From positions 3,989,118-4,053,117 of the forward strand of contig NW_006921539.1 in NCBI RefSeq assembly GCF_000340215.1: 64,000 nt of DNA. Reading direction: 5' to 3'. Under the pieces are notes generated by a model. The model saw nothing but the letters and a program-made list of their open reading frames with translations. It was not told the origin of the DNA and did no database searches. Made by a program: the position numbers and the translations under genes. Below, one piece after another: positions 12,448-25,699 of this stretch. How positions within the stretch are numbered: position 1 is the stretch's first letter; each line of letters starts with the position of its first letter. Source of the stretch: Pseudocercospora fijiensis CIRAD86. Taxonomy: Eukaryota; Ascomycota; Dothideomycetes; Mycosphaerellales; Mycosphaerellaceae.

Positions 12448-13254
12448 TTAGAGCCGAAGGTAGAGCTATCTCTTTATATCTAATAGGTTCGGGTATGTTA
12501 AAGGTAGTCTCTAGGTACGAATAGCTATAACCGAAGCGAGGGTATAATAAGAGCCTACGATACGGACAATACCGAAGTATCTTAAGGGGCCGTTATAATA
12601 AGCAGAGAAACCTCTTAACGAGGGCATCGCTTTAACCCTAAAAAAGCTATAAACCCTTAGGACTGTTACAGCTTAAGGCCTAGTCTATAACTATAGCTAG
12701 TTTCTAAGGACTCGGCTCCGGGTCGAAGACCTATTTAGTACCGCTTACTCGAGATAAGCTACCGCCTAGCCTAAGAGGGGGAGATAGATTAATTACCTAT
12801 CGACCTTAGCGGGCCCCGCTAAGACTATCTATACGATAGCAATTTCTAGATTACAAGTCGGATACCTAGACAGTTCCCCTATTAACTAGGTAGATTGTTT
12901 CGGGATTCGCTACCTCGTTCGGATAGTGCTTAGCCTTCTACTAGAAAAAGAAGGTCCCCGCCCCCTACCTAGCTAAAGAAGATAACGATAGTTAGTAAAG
13001 CGGCTAGTTTCTAGGATCTAGGTGTAAATAGAGATTGTAGTTCCTTCCTCCGAGTAGCTTTTGTCTAAGTTTACTAAATTAAAGCTCCTAGGGGTATCTA
13101 GGCGACCCCTAGGAGGCTAAATTCTAATACTACCCTAGGGGTAATATTAGAAGAAAACAGCCTAGCATACTATTTTCTCGTATAGCAATATCGAAACAAA
13201 CTAAACCTACAATATATACTAAAAACACTTTCCTATAGCACTTTATTTTAACTA

Positions 13255-16200
13255 CTTTATAATAATCGAATAAGCTCTAGCGAAAGCGAGTATTACGAAT
13301 TAGCGGAATCTTCGGAATCTAATAACCTACTAGACCCTATTAACGAAGAAATTAGGCGACGACTAGTTGTTATAAGCGCTATCGACCTAGGGGCTATCGA
13401 GCCTTCTATGCCCGAGGCTCTCTATAATGTCGTTATAAAAATAATCTAAGGGCAAACTAAGCTTCTCCGTTAAAACAGGCGTCGCCTACTAGAGCTAGGA
13501 AGCGGTAGAAACCCTTTATTCGAAGGGTAGAACGCTACGGCGCACGTAGAACGCTTTAAGGACAACTTAGCCGAGTATAGGCTCGAAGAGGAGTCGGACT
13601 AGTATAAGGTCCGGTCCCTTACGAGGACTACTATTACTAAGCTTTACCGAACCCTTAGAACCCTAGTTAGCTACCTAGAAAAGGACGACAAGTCTAATAC
13701 CGACTAGGAGGTCTTTAAGTAGGCCTTTATAAGGGAGTATCGGGATCGCGATAGCCGTCGTATTAAAGGTAGTCGTACGTAGCTTAAGAACCTCTATATA
13801 GAGAGGCGCACCGAAGATAACGACCTAAAGGAGTACGTCCGCGAGTTTGTTAAGTTAGTAGACGGTATCGACTAGTAGGACCTCGAGAATTCTTAAAGAA
13901 CGAGGCTACTCCTTAAAGGGTTGCTATAGTCTATAGCTAAGCGTATCTTCCGTCGCTATAAGCTTAGCGAAGCTAATCCCGAGACCTTTAGGAAGTATAA
14001 AGAGGTCCTAGAGGCTATTAAGGACGATATTAATAGCTCCGCCGACGCGAAGAAGTTTATTTACGGCGAGGATAGGAATAACCTAGCTTAGGTAAAGAGC
14101 GACGCCTCGGGAAGTAGAGAACCTAAGTTCCTTCCTAAGTCGTAGAGCGGTCCTAAGACCGTAACTCCTACTATTACTAAGCACTCTTAGGACGTTGCGG
14201 ACTTAGCTAAATCCCTAGCCTAGCTCAACCTTAATACAAAAGCACTATAGCGGGTTAGGGAGGTTATTAATACTAGTATACTAAAGGATATACTACCGGT
14301 CTACTAGGTTTCCGATCCTAACTACCCTAAGGCCTCTTTAGTTAACGTCTATACTATACGGAAGATCTATTCTAACTTAGATAGTAAGTACTAGATATGC
14401 GGCGGTTTTAAACATATTTAATTAGACTACCCTATCTAGAAGGAGCTTCTTAAGAGGAAGCTCGTTATATAAGTAAATAGTTAGTTCTACTATACCGATA
14501 TAGGCGACAAGATTAACTTCGAGTAGGATCGTAGAGCCCCGAAACTGCCTTAACTTAGGAGTCTTCTAGAGAAGAAGTATAGTAGTAAGATCGAGTTTAA
14601 GGATACTAGGAATAGTACCCTCGCCGCTATTGCTAAACGAGAAACTTAGAAGGTTAGGGCAAAACAGGTTAAGGAGCGGAGTAGTAACGGTACTACTAAG
14701 CCTATTAAAGTTAACTTTGTTTCTTAGGACCCGGACGCAGTTACTAATGTTTACGCGGTTACTAAGAATAGCGTAGATGTCTACGCTACTATAAGGTCCT
14801 AAACTTAGTCGTCCTAAACCTAGTCCTAGGGTAAGGGTAAGAGCCCGTAGAACCCTACCCGCCCTAGTACGGTAGCCCCTACTAGGATACTTAAGAAACA
14901 GGCAGCCGATAAGGCTAAGAAATAGCGAGAATTAGTCGCTAAGACTAAGACACTTTAGACAGCTAAAGACCGTACAACTCGAGCTAGTATAGCTACTCCG
15001 AAGGTACTAGAGACTCCCGATATCGATATAGAGGACGATACTACCGACCTTAGTAGTACCCTAGGTCTAGCTAACCTACCTACCTATAAGCGGAAGTTAT
15101 CCGATCTAAAGAGCTTTCGCTTTAATAGGTATATAAAGAAGTACGGTACCGGGCCTACTAACTCTTACAATACAAAGGCAAATGCTCTCTTCTAGGCTTT
15201 ATAGTTTCTAGACCTTAAGTCTAACGTGTCTATAGGAGAGCTTCTAGTATACGGTTTGCCTACTAACCTGTTCTAGAGCCGGATTCCTAACGATGCTACC
15301 TTTATAAAAGACCTTGTAGCCCTCTAACGTAAATAGGGGCGAGAGGACTATATCGACGTCTCTTCCCTATAGTTCCTTCCTAAATTTTTAGGTACCTAAG
15401 AGTTAGCAGAAGGCGAATTAGTAACCTACGAGAGCTAGGAGACTATCGATAATGCTAACGAAGAGGGGATTAAGGAGATAGGCCGAGGGGATAGTAATAA
15501 TACCGACCCTGCTTCGGTTTTAGTTTCTATTAAGGCTATCCGATTTACTAGCTAATAAATCGGTCGAGTAGGACCTCCTCGACCTAAGGAACTTTACTCT
15601 ATCCCTAATAATATAGACCTTTCCGCAGTTACCCGTTCCTTCGCCGTCGTTCCCGCTATCTATATTTAAGTTACTATCGGAAGCTATAGTTAGCAGTTGC
15701 TAGCAATGCTTAATAATAGTTTAGAGTTACTTATTATAAGTAAGCGCTAGGCTAAACAGCTCCGACTGCTAATAAATAGAGATATTTCCTTTAGTATATA
15801 GGGAGTAAATAGGGAGGTTACGCTAGTAGGTGCCTACTATAATGTTATAGTAGACGCTTTCGGTATATGCTTTTCCTTTACCTTCTAGATTGCCGCTAAC
15901 CTAAATACGCTAATTATTCTAGGTCGACTATAGTCTCGTATAACCCGGGGCGTCTAGCGCAACTACGACGATAGCTCCTAGGAAGGAACTATCGCTAACT
16001 AGAAGGGTAACCGAGTCGTATTTACTAGTTATATCGGAAACACTAGCTATAAGTCCTACGAGGATATCCTTGCTACTTCTAAACGCTCTTCGGGAAACGC
16101 TATAGCGCGGTTGTAAGACTAGTAATCTACGCTATAAGTTAGTATAGCTTAAATAGGTTATATCTAGAGGTGCGCCGCTCCGTACGTTAAGGCAAGTTTC

Positions 16201-19200
16201 TAGGCTCTATACTAAGGAGACGAATGCTCAAAGCGATAGCGAGTATAATAGTATAACGACTACCTAGTATACGAATCTCGGTAATAATGCTATCGTAGGC
16301 ATCGCCGTCGGAGGCGTATCTACCCGAGCCCGAATCCGAACTAACTAATTAGAGCGCCAATCGAATAATACCCCGGGAATATTATTAGGAATCTAACGTT
16401 TTCGCCGGAATTATAAATTAGGACTACTAGCTACATACCTACCGACTTAAGGAGACTTCTAATAAAGTTTACGCGTTGTTCTATTGCGCTAATCTCCGGG
16501 CCTAGCGTAAAAGAGAGAGGGCTCGGGTATTACGAGCGGTTAGTATATATACCCTATATAAGAGGGTAGCTAACAAAATTAAGCCTATAAAAGGTAGCGT
16601 ATATATAACTAATAGGTCTAATCCTAGCGGAAATCCTAACTAGCGACAAAAGTGCCTTAACCGTAAAGCGATATTAACACCTAGGGATAGTCTATACGAC
16701 TAGAGGTATATTACTAAAAAGTTCTCTACTATTCCTAGGGGTTTAAGGCTAACGCCGGAGAGACTAGCGAAAATTAAACCTAGTATCGAGCTTTCGGATC
16801 TTGAACTAGATTTGCTATACGAGCTTCTATATAACCGCGAAGCCGTATTAGTATATAACTTTACGTATCTAGGCAGGATTAACCCGGAGGTTGCCCCTCT
16901 ATAGAGGATCCGAACGATCGAGTATAAGCCTTAGGCTTACCTAGGGTTTAAGCTAAACCTAAGCCTAAGAGGTATAGTTAAGGATATAATACGGCAGCGT
17001 ATAAAGGCTAGCACCTTAGAGCCTTCCTATGCCTCGTATTGTAATCTATACTTTCTAGTTTAGAAGAAGACAGCTCCTAGGGAACTAAAGAAGTATCGGC
17101 TAATTAACGCTACCTAGAAGTTCAACGTAGTTACGATTAGAGATACTAATCTTCTTCCGGAGACTAATAGGTTCTCGGAAGCCTTTACTAATTGTATAGT
17201 AGCCTTACTAGTTAATGTATTCTCGGGCTACGACTAGATACCTCTCTACCCTAATAGTAGAGACCTAACTAGTTTCGAAACGCCTCTTAGACTATATAGA
17301 CAAACTACCCTTCCCTAAGGGGCGACTAACTTAGTAGCCTAGTTCGTACGTATTATAAACTAAGTCTTCGCGGCTTATATTTCTTATACTGCGATGCCTT
17401 TCCTCGACGATATCGGTATTAAAGGTCCTAAAACTAGGTATAATAACGAAGAAGTAGAGCCGGGCATCCGGAGGTTCTTTCTTAAACATATCCGGAACCT
17501 CGATAGTGTCCTCTACGACTTAGAATAGGCTAACTTAATAGTATATAGGGAGAAACTTTAGCTTCTATATAAGCGTATAAACATTGTCGGGTTTGTTACT
17601 AATAAGAACGGCCGCTATCCTAATAATATACGGGTCCTAAAGATTGTATCCTAGCTAGACCCTACCTATTAGAAAGATGTCCGGATCTAGCTAAGAGTAG
17701 TCTCCTACTTCCGTATCTAGGTCGAAAACTTTGCGTTAGTATATAAGCCTCTATACGCCTTGCTTAAGAAGGATACAGAGTTTAAATAGACCTCCGTTTA
17801 CTAAGCGGCTAAGGACACGGTTACTAAGGCACTTGTTAGCGCGCCTACGCTTACCTCTATTAACTACTCGGAAGGCGTAGGTCTGCTAGTTATTGCTATC
17901 GACTCGAGCGGGGAAGGCTACGGCGAGATACTAATATAGTGTAATCGTAAGGAGCCCTCCTTACGTTACCCTATCCGGTACGAGTCCGGTCTATAGAAAC
18001 TAATCGAGGCCCGATACGATACTAGTAAGCGAGAGTGCCTTAGAGTCTATAAGGCTCTTAAGAAGTTCCGACCTTAGCTCTTTAGAGTATTCTTTCGCCT
18101 AGAAGTCGACGCTTAGACGCTAGTCTATTAACTTAACTATATAGCCTCCGACCTACCTAACTCTACGATAGCTCGGTAGGTTGCCTAGATCTATTTGTTT
18201 AATTTCGACGTCTTCTATATTCCTAGTAAGAAGCATACTAGACTAGATAGCCTTTCTAGAAGGCCTACTATAAAAGAGGACATCGCCGAGATAATAGAGG
18301 AAGAGGATATCGACGCGGTTATTAACCGCACCTTCTTTACTACCTTCTATATTAACGCTATACCGGTAATTACTAGGTCTACTACCGACGACTAACCTAG
18401 TAACTAGCCTAACGAAGACCCTATAGCTAATAGCGAGGACTAGGACGGTACTAAGGCGGGCGAACTAGGTAGGGATAATATCCTTAATAGAGTCTACTCC
18501 GACGACTCCTATAATATCGCCTACTTCCTTACCTATACGAAAAGAGCTCCTAGTCTGTCGAAGAGTTAATACCGTCGTATTATTCGCTATTCTCGGAGGT
18601 TCCTTATTAAGGATCGTATCTTTTAGTAATAGGCTATAGTTAATATACCGCTCTAGCGTATTATTAACGATCTAGTAGCCCGATAAGAAATCCTTCGTTC
18701 TGTTTACGATAAGCTCGGTTACCGGGCGGCGGAGGGCACCTTCGATATCCTTCGTCGACGCTACTAGTAGGACGGCGTATAGGCTAATATCTTCCGCTAC
18801 TATAAGAGCTATCCTAAGTGCAACTTTAGGAACAGCTACCGACGTCTAGGAGAGTTGCGTATCCCTACTACCTAGTTAGTTAGGGAGCGGTAGTATAGCG
18901 ATAGGGTCTATCTTAGCCGTAATAATAGCCTATATATTATTCGAGAGGGTCTTTCTCGATAGCCGGAGGCCTATTATTTCTATAAGGGTTGCGGTACTAT
19001 TAATGCCCGTAATATAGCTACCTTCCTGTTTAAGGATCTGTTTTGCCGCTAGGGAACACCTTACGAGGTTATCTTAGATAACGCTACGAACAATATAGCT
19101 AAGGAGGTTTAAGCGCTACTTGTTTCGTATAGGGCGAAGAACGTTCGTATCTCCCTATACTATCCTTAGTCGAATACTATTGTTAAGCGCGGCTATCGGT

Positions 19201-20100
19201 CGTTAATTAATACCCTATCTAAGATAACTAATAGTAGAGATAGATTAGTTCCTATCTCTACCCGCGTCCTAGCCCTTCTCTAGGCGGACCGGACTACTAT
19301 TGTCGATACGACTAGGCTTACGCCGGCGGAACTTATAATTAGGAGGGACGCCGTTCTTCCTATTAAATTGTCCTATCGCACGTACGGCGTTTACGATTAG
19401 GGGTCTATTCGTACAAGGGTAGATCTTCTTACTCTATAGGCTAAGGCTCTTAAGGATATAACTACGACTTCTTAGGAGGGTCTTGCTCGATAACAGCGCC
19501 TTCGTAGAGAGGCTAAACAGTATTTTAATAACTATAATACTGTTAATTAGGAACCTCTAAAGGTTAGCGATATAGTCCTTCTATACCGGTCCGAGCTAGA
19601 GTATAGTTACTCCTATAAGCTAGCCTTTAAGTAGAAGGGTCCTTATAGAGTAAAGGAGGTCCTTTACTCGGGTTCCGTATACCTTCTTTAGGAGCTAGAT
19701 AGTGCTACCTTAAAGCATACTTACCCTCGGGCTAATCTAAAGAAGATCGTTAAGTTACGCGAACCTGCCTACCCTCCGCCGACTAAGGAGGAAGTTAGTA
19801 CCTCTATAGACCCTCTACCGTCCTTAGATACCTATCGGGAGGAGGATCCTACCGCTACTATAGATCCTATTCTGCCTAAGAACTATGCCTATCCCTAGAT
19901 TCGTCTTAGTAAGCTATTAGGAATGACTTAAGAATAAAGGGAGGGTTATATACGGGTTAACTATATATAGAGCATTTCCGATATTAATTCCGATAGTAAA
20001 CTAGACTTCTAGCTATCTAACTCTAACTCCGAGGAACCTAACTAGTCTAGCGATAAAGACCGCCTAGAATTATAGCTAGACGACCCCGAGACTAAATAAT
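13255..20100 (+). pseudogene. Element C gag-pol remnant
   Basis: One plus-strand frame can be followed with TAG/TAA interruptions and few frame changes. A gag-like part at about 13255-14900 (HVERFKDNLAEYRLEEE) includes a zinc-knuckle-like CGGFKH near 14400. A protease-like segment lies near 15690-15930 (ILGRL), with its Asp-Ser-Gly region altered. RT follows at about 16960-17560 (KYRLINAT, VFSGYD, MPFLDDIGIKGP), then RNase H near 17880-18150 (LLVIAIDSSGEGYGEIL) and an integrase region near 18700-19450. The tether IPSKKHTRLDSLSRRP, at about 18222-18270, lies in the longest open stretch. There is no clear chromodomain at the end, unlike the A family. This is a different Gypsy lineage from A/B/D. 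Confidence 0.7.
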
Positions 20101-21230
20101 CGCATATCCTTTCCTACCTCTACTACGTTGCTTTCCTTGCCTCTATTAACTATTCTCCGCGCTATTAATATAGTGCCGCCCTATAGCTTTAGTCCTTACT
20201 GCCTATTCCTACTAATATTAATACTCTCGGTTATTACCCTCTTTTACTTTACTTTATCGGTTGTTTTACTCTTTTGCCTTCGATTAATATTGCTATAGCT
20301 TTACTCTTTTTGTTTTTCCTTAGAAAGAACTATACGAGGAATGACTTCTGAATAATACCCCGGGGGTAGTATTCGGAAGCTAGCCGAACCTAACCTCCCG
20401 CCCTTCTAGGACTACTTCCCTCTAGTTTCCTAGTCTCTAGCAACCGCCCTTAGGTAGTAACAATAATAAGATACTCCGCTAGAGAAGATTGTTCCTGCCC
20501 TAATTAGCATTAGCTACGTAGGATACTAAGAAAGGGAGGATCCCTCTCCCTTCCTAGCTCTTAGATAGATATAGTAACCTAGGCCTATAGCCTCTAAGAA
20601 TAGGGACCTTAGGCCGCTAAGCTTAGTATCTAGAAGAAAGAAGAACGCACAGGCTACGTTTATATACCTGCTACTATAAAAGGTAATGCTGTATCTATAA
20701 CGATAGTGCTATAGGCTAATATAAGCTACGCTAGGCCTAGGCGATTTGCTCCTAGTTGCCGAGCATCTCTAGAGAAAAGCTAATACTACCCTAGGGGTAT
20801 TATTAGTCCCGCTAGCCTTACTACTATAGATTACTACTAGGTACTCGGACTAACTAGTTACATTTCGAGTACGCGAGAATCTACGAAAGCTAGAGGTTAA
20901 TAAAGGCGCGTAGTCGCTACTAGCAATTAGCTAGATCGATTGTTAAACTTTAGCCTGCCCTACTAATAAAGGAGTCTCGTATATAGCTTTACTTTTTAGG
21001 GTTTATATATAGTCGTTATCCGTTTGCTTTACCGGAACATACGGACTACGCTACCTTCGTACCCTATTTAAGGCGAGCTTTCTAAGCTCTTTCTTCTACT
21101 TAAATACTAACTAACTTACTACCGCCTACCGCCTCCCCCTTCTTCTATCTAAACCCTTTAATTATTATTAACAAGCTACGAACGTTTTTGCAAACTCGTT
21201 ACTAACTCCTTTCCGCTCTAGTCGACTAAG
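20101..21230 (+). other. Spacer between pol and the extra ORF of element C
   Basis: About 1.1 kb without a followable frame. It contains two copies of a palindromic CCC(C/T)(A/G)GGG-centred motif (about 20345-20375 and 20772-20800). It ends in a pyrimidine-rich stretch (about 21100-21170) close to the ATG at 21231, as often seen in fungal 5' leaders. It may be a separate promoter for the downstream frame; this is inference. Confidence 0.4.
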
Positions 21231-23866
21231 ATGTCTTCTAGCGCCCTAAATCCGCTAGGCGCTAGTAGTAGTAGCAACCTACTAGCCCTAAACCTAGGCA
21301 TACTAGTCCCGATCGAAGCCCCCTCCGATAGCGCCTTAGTCGCTATAACTAGCCTCGAGTACTGTTTCTAGATCGTTACCGCTATCGACGACCCCTAAAA
21401 GAAGATTAAGACTGCCCGTACCTTACTACGCGTTATCGATAGAAATATTAAGAAAGCTACTATCTTAGTATTATACGGTATAAACAACTTGCGCTAGGAC
21501 ATTAGTAAGGCGCATCTTTAAGCGAGACGTTCTTTAGGATATAGAGCTTTATTAAGCCTTTCGTATCGTCTATAGCCTCGAGATAGCGGGCACTACGATT
21601 CGTATACGCTTTACGAACCTTAATTAAGCCTTCGAGTAGTAGGGAGGTCCGAGCAGTCTCCTAAAGAGCCTTATTAACTTCGCCTACGATAGACAAAAGC
21701 GTACTAAGTAGGTTGCGTCGTTCGTTAATAAGCATCCGGTCCGTCGCGAGGGCGTAGAGTACCTTTCTTATACTATAATCTATCGAGTCTTTACTACTAG
21801 TAAGAAGTACGATAAGCAATTAGTTAACTTAACCTTCGTACTTAACGACTTTACGATAGCCTACTAGAAGCGGTATAAGGATGCTATCGCCGAAGTAGAT
21901 CTTAACGCCTAGTCTACTAAAGATCTACTAAAGAAGAAGGGCTATCGTATTAATAGTGCGGGTTTTATTATTAAGGGTTAAGAGGCTCCTATCGTAGATG
22001 TTCTCGAACGTAAGGTCCTTCGTCTTAAGACGGAAGCCGATACGGCTACTAGTCTAGCGCTCGCTATAGAGATATAGGTATAAGATCGTCGCTCGACCTA
22101 TAACTATAAGGTCCTCTAAGAAGTTTAAGATAAGCGCGCTAAGGTAGAAGTAGCGCGTTAGAAGGCACTATAGGCTCGTCGGGTATTCTAGAAGGCCGCT
22201 AAGAAGTCTACTATACCTTCTAGTACTAACTATAGCGACTCTAATGTTAATATACCGAATACGCTACTAGAAGATACTATTTCCTCCGAGGGCTCTTTTA
22301 GTAAGCGTAGGTATAGAGGCCTCTCGCTAATACTATTAACTAAGAATATCTATAGATCTTGCAAGGGTAACTCTATCGTATATCTTATTACCGAGATCGA
22401 TATAGTTCCTAAGGGTAATATAGATAAAGCATCTGTCGCCCTATCTATCTATTAGTAGTACGACGACCTTAGTAAGCTAGGCGAAGAGCTATTTACTATA
22501 TATGCTCGCTATATTAAGAAGGCCGCTAAGGCGTATAGTCTCTATACTAGTACTAAGACGAGTATCCTTATTAGCCGCCTATTAAAGATTAGACGTAATG
22601 TCGCTAATTAAGATGCCTTCGCTACCCTTAAGGCTAATTAGGCCTATACCGACTAGTTTCCTAGACGCCCTATTACCGCCCCGATATCTCTAGGACTCTA
22701 CGCGTTCAACCCTACTAGTACTATTACTCGCGCCCTTACGCTAATAGATCGCTAGAGCAAGTTCGTTACCGGCATTCTTAGCTAAGGTACCTCCTTCGAT
22801 CGCTTTCGTTAGACTAGCAATATTATCTTCCCTCGAGTCTTTAGTTAGTTATAAGAGCCTCGTAGAGTATACCTTCCTTTCCTTATCGATCTAATATAGG
22901 AGGAGTTTAAAATGTACCTTTAGTATATGCGTACGATGCCTAAGTCTAAGCAAGAAGGCCGCAATACCCTTTAAACTTATAGTATAAGCAACTAAATCGT
23001 CCGCTAGTACCCTGCCCTATAGCTCTTAGCCGTCGCCCTTCGACCTAATTACGTATACGAGCTTATCTCTATCCCTAAGCCTACTAAGTTCTTTAAAGTT
23101 AGCGGTACTTATAAAAACTATCCTTCTAAGGAGTCTGCTTGTTTCGGACAAGATATAGTTAAGCTCGCAGCTAGCGAGGGTGCTAGTTACCTACGCATTA
23201 AGGTCTGCCTTATGTCTAAGGATAAGACTAGCTACTCTACTATTGTCGAAGGCATATATTAGCCCGAGGTCTTTGCGAACTAGGTTAAGAAGCTTAAGGC
23301 TCGTAGCCTAGTCCTACTAAGCAAGATCGGCAAGCTTACTAATAAGTACCTTACCGACGACGACCTCGACTATATGTTCGATAGTTAGCCTAATAGTAAG
23401 GGGCGTAAAGCGGAGTAGATCCTTAACCCTTTAAAGGAGTACGAAGTCTCTATTTAGATACTATACGGTATACCTACTATATAGTAATCTAAAGACTAAG
23501 AGCAACCGTATATTAATTAACCTAGGCTACTCTCGCGTTATTAACGGCACTAAGGTTAAGGGCTACGAGAACTTAATAGTCTCTTAGGTTGCTAAAGCGC
23601 ACCGTAATCTAACCGCCCTCCTAGCCTCTAACTCCTTCGTACTATTCGCTTTCCCTACGGCTATCTTAGTCGAAGGCCTCGGCTATATCTCCGACGCCCT
23701 AGTTAGTAGGATTCCTTAGTTAAGTTACGTTATTTAGAACGAAGTTAAACAGATCCTCTAGCTTAATAACGAGGGACTTAAGGAATATCTATACAATTAG
23801 AAGAATATTACGAAGGAAAAGGCTACTAACCTCCTCGTTAATTAAGCTCTTTATAAGGGACAGTAC

Positions 23867-24063
23867 TATTAGGACTAAAGAGGTTATACGTGATTAGTAT
23901 GTAACCGGGCTCGAGTAAAGCTAGGGTATTAATGCCTTAGGTAGGGCTTGGCGCTTAGTAACAGGCTAACTTGCCTACCTTCCTCCCTCTCCTCCTAGCT
24001 CCTTATCGAATACTACTCGTACCTACTACTACCCTATCTACCTACTAATATACCCTTCTTATA
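23867..24063 (+). repeat. Element D 5' LTR (197 bp)
   Basis: Begins TATTAGGACTAAAGAGG (TG changed to TA) and ends CCCTTCTTATA. It pairs with 30795-30991. Confidence 0.92.
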
Positions 24064-24308
24064 TAGTATTCGATCTACCCTTTAAGGGCAGTAGCTAGAT
24101 AGTCCTTATTTTAAGCTTTTAGCGGTATAGCTACGGAAAGCATCGATTTAACTATATTATACCCGAAGGACGGGACCTATACGTACTATTCTACTAAGAA
24201 CAACCGTACCAATTATCAAGCAAGGCCTTCTATACGGCCTATTACACTAAGTTAAGCACATTAGACCGATACTCGCTAATTCCGCTACATCCGCACTATA
24301 GGGGCCTA

Positions 24309-25690
24309 TAATACATTATTAGTATTACCCCTTATTACAATAGCCGGCTCGTTACGAAATAACAACCGTACTGCTACTAGTAGCGCTAGCAATAATAATA
24401 CTAGTAGTATAGTGCCTACCGAAGTACCTACTGAAGTGCCTACTAAAGCACCTACTAAAGAGCCTACTACTAGGCCTACCGAAGAACCTATAGTTCTAGG
24501 CGATAATCTAGAATTGCCTATTAACGATATTCTTAACAATATTGTTAATCGACGATATAGCTAACTAGCCTTCGGGCCCTAACTAGTAGAGAGACTTTAA
24601 GAAGCTACTTAAAATAGGCTTACTACCTTACGTTAAGAGCAGCAGCTAAAAGATAACCTCCTCGAGCTTCGCCGCCTTTAGGGGGCCCTAACAACTAATA
24701 CTAAGCCGATAGCAGGGCCTTCTTTACTACCCGTTGCAGTCTAAAAGAAGGATGCTAAACTTAAGGACTATACTGTATTTAATAGCTCTAGCCGAAAGCA
24801 ATACAACGACTACATTCGTAACTATAAGCTTAACTAGCGAAACGTACCTAGGGCTCTTCCGGACGACTACTCGTCAGTCGTCTATGCTATATAACACATT
24901 AATAGAGACCTAAAACGTATATAGGATAACTATTTCGACTCCCTTACTAATTAGACCGCTATTTAGTAGCAAACCTATAAAACTATTATACTAGACACCC
25001 TTAGAAACCCTATACTAAGGCAACAATATGCTTAGGACTAGCACCTTCGAGCTAAGCAAAAGACTAATTAATCGGCCCGCTTATTCGAGGCCTATTTAAA
25101 AACCCTTAAAGACGACCTTCTGCCTAAGACTAATTCTATATAGATCTCCGAGATACGCCTAAAACTTAGATAGGAACTTATCCTCGAATTAGACCGTCGC
25201 CGTATGTTCGAACAAGCTAATCTAATACGTATTTAATTTATAGTCGAAGTAGAAACAGCCGAACGGGCTGTTTAGCTCTAATAACGACTAGAATCGAGGA
25301 TCCGACTAGCTAGTACTAACTGTAGTAACCGTAGCCGCGGAGGAAACTAAGGTTCCTACTATAACAACAATGCTAACAATAGGAATAGTAACGACCGTAG
25401 AAGGGGCCGCGGCCGACGGCTATATAGAGGAGGCTGCGATAGGGGCCGTAGAAGGGGCTCGTATCCCTATAATACTAACCGCTCGACTAATAATAGTAGC
25501 AATAGCTATAGTAACCCCCCGACCGGATTGAAGTGCTTTAACTATAATAGTACTAGCTATCTACTAGGTTAATGCGACAAACCTAAGGACTAGACCCGAA
25601 TCGACCGTACTACTACCGAGTACTATAAGTACCTTTTAGCCGCTAATGCTATCCCTATCGGTCCTTCGAAAAAAGAGTAAGCGCCGCACT
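24309..25690 (+). pseudogene. Element D gag remnant
   Basis: The plus-strand frame starts near 24309, where the ATG seems lost, with an Asn/Ser-rich stretch. A run of Pro-Thr-Glu/Lys repeats follows (VPTEVPTEVPTKAPTKEPTT, about 24411-24470), then a capsid-like helical region. Next is an Arg/Gly/Asn-rich basic segment (about 25330-25480) and a zinc-knuckle relic (CFNYNSTSYLLG.CDKPKD, about 25535-25590). The antisense of the Pro-Thr repeat gives open frames in all three family copies, but the gag frame is the real one. At least 20 TAG/TAA stops interrupt it. Confidence 0.7.
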
Positions 25691-25699
25691 AACTATTAG

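Noticed and set aside
24306..24539. Open frame on the minus strand, like 53633-53887 and 55714-55968 on the plus strand, with Gly/Val/Leu-rich product
   Set aside because: All three are the antisense of the Pro-Thr repeat region of gag in elements D, B and A. The gag frame explains the sequence, and the apparent conservation is repeat copy identity.
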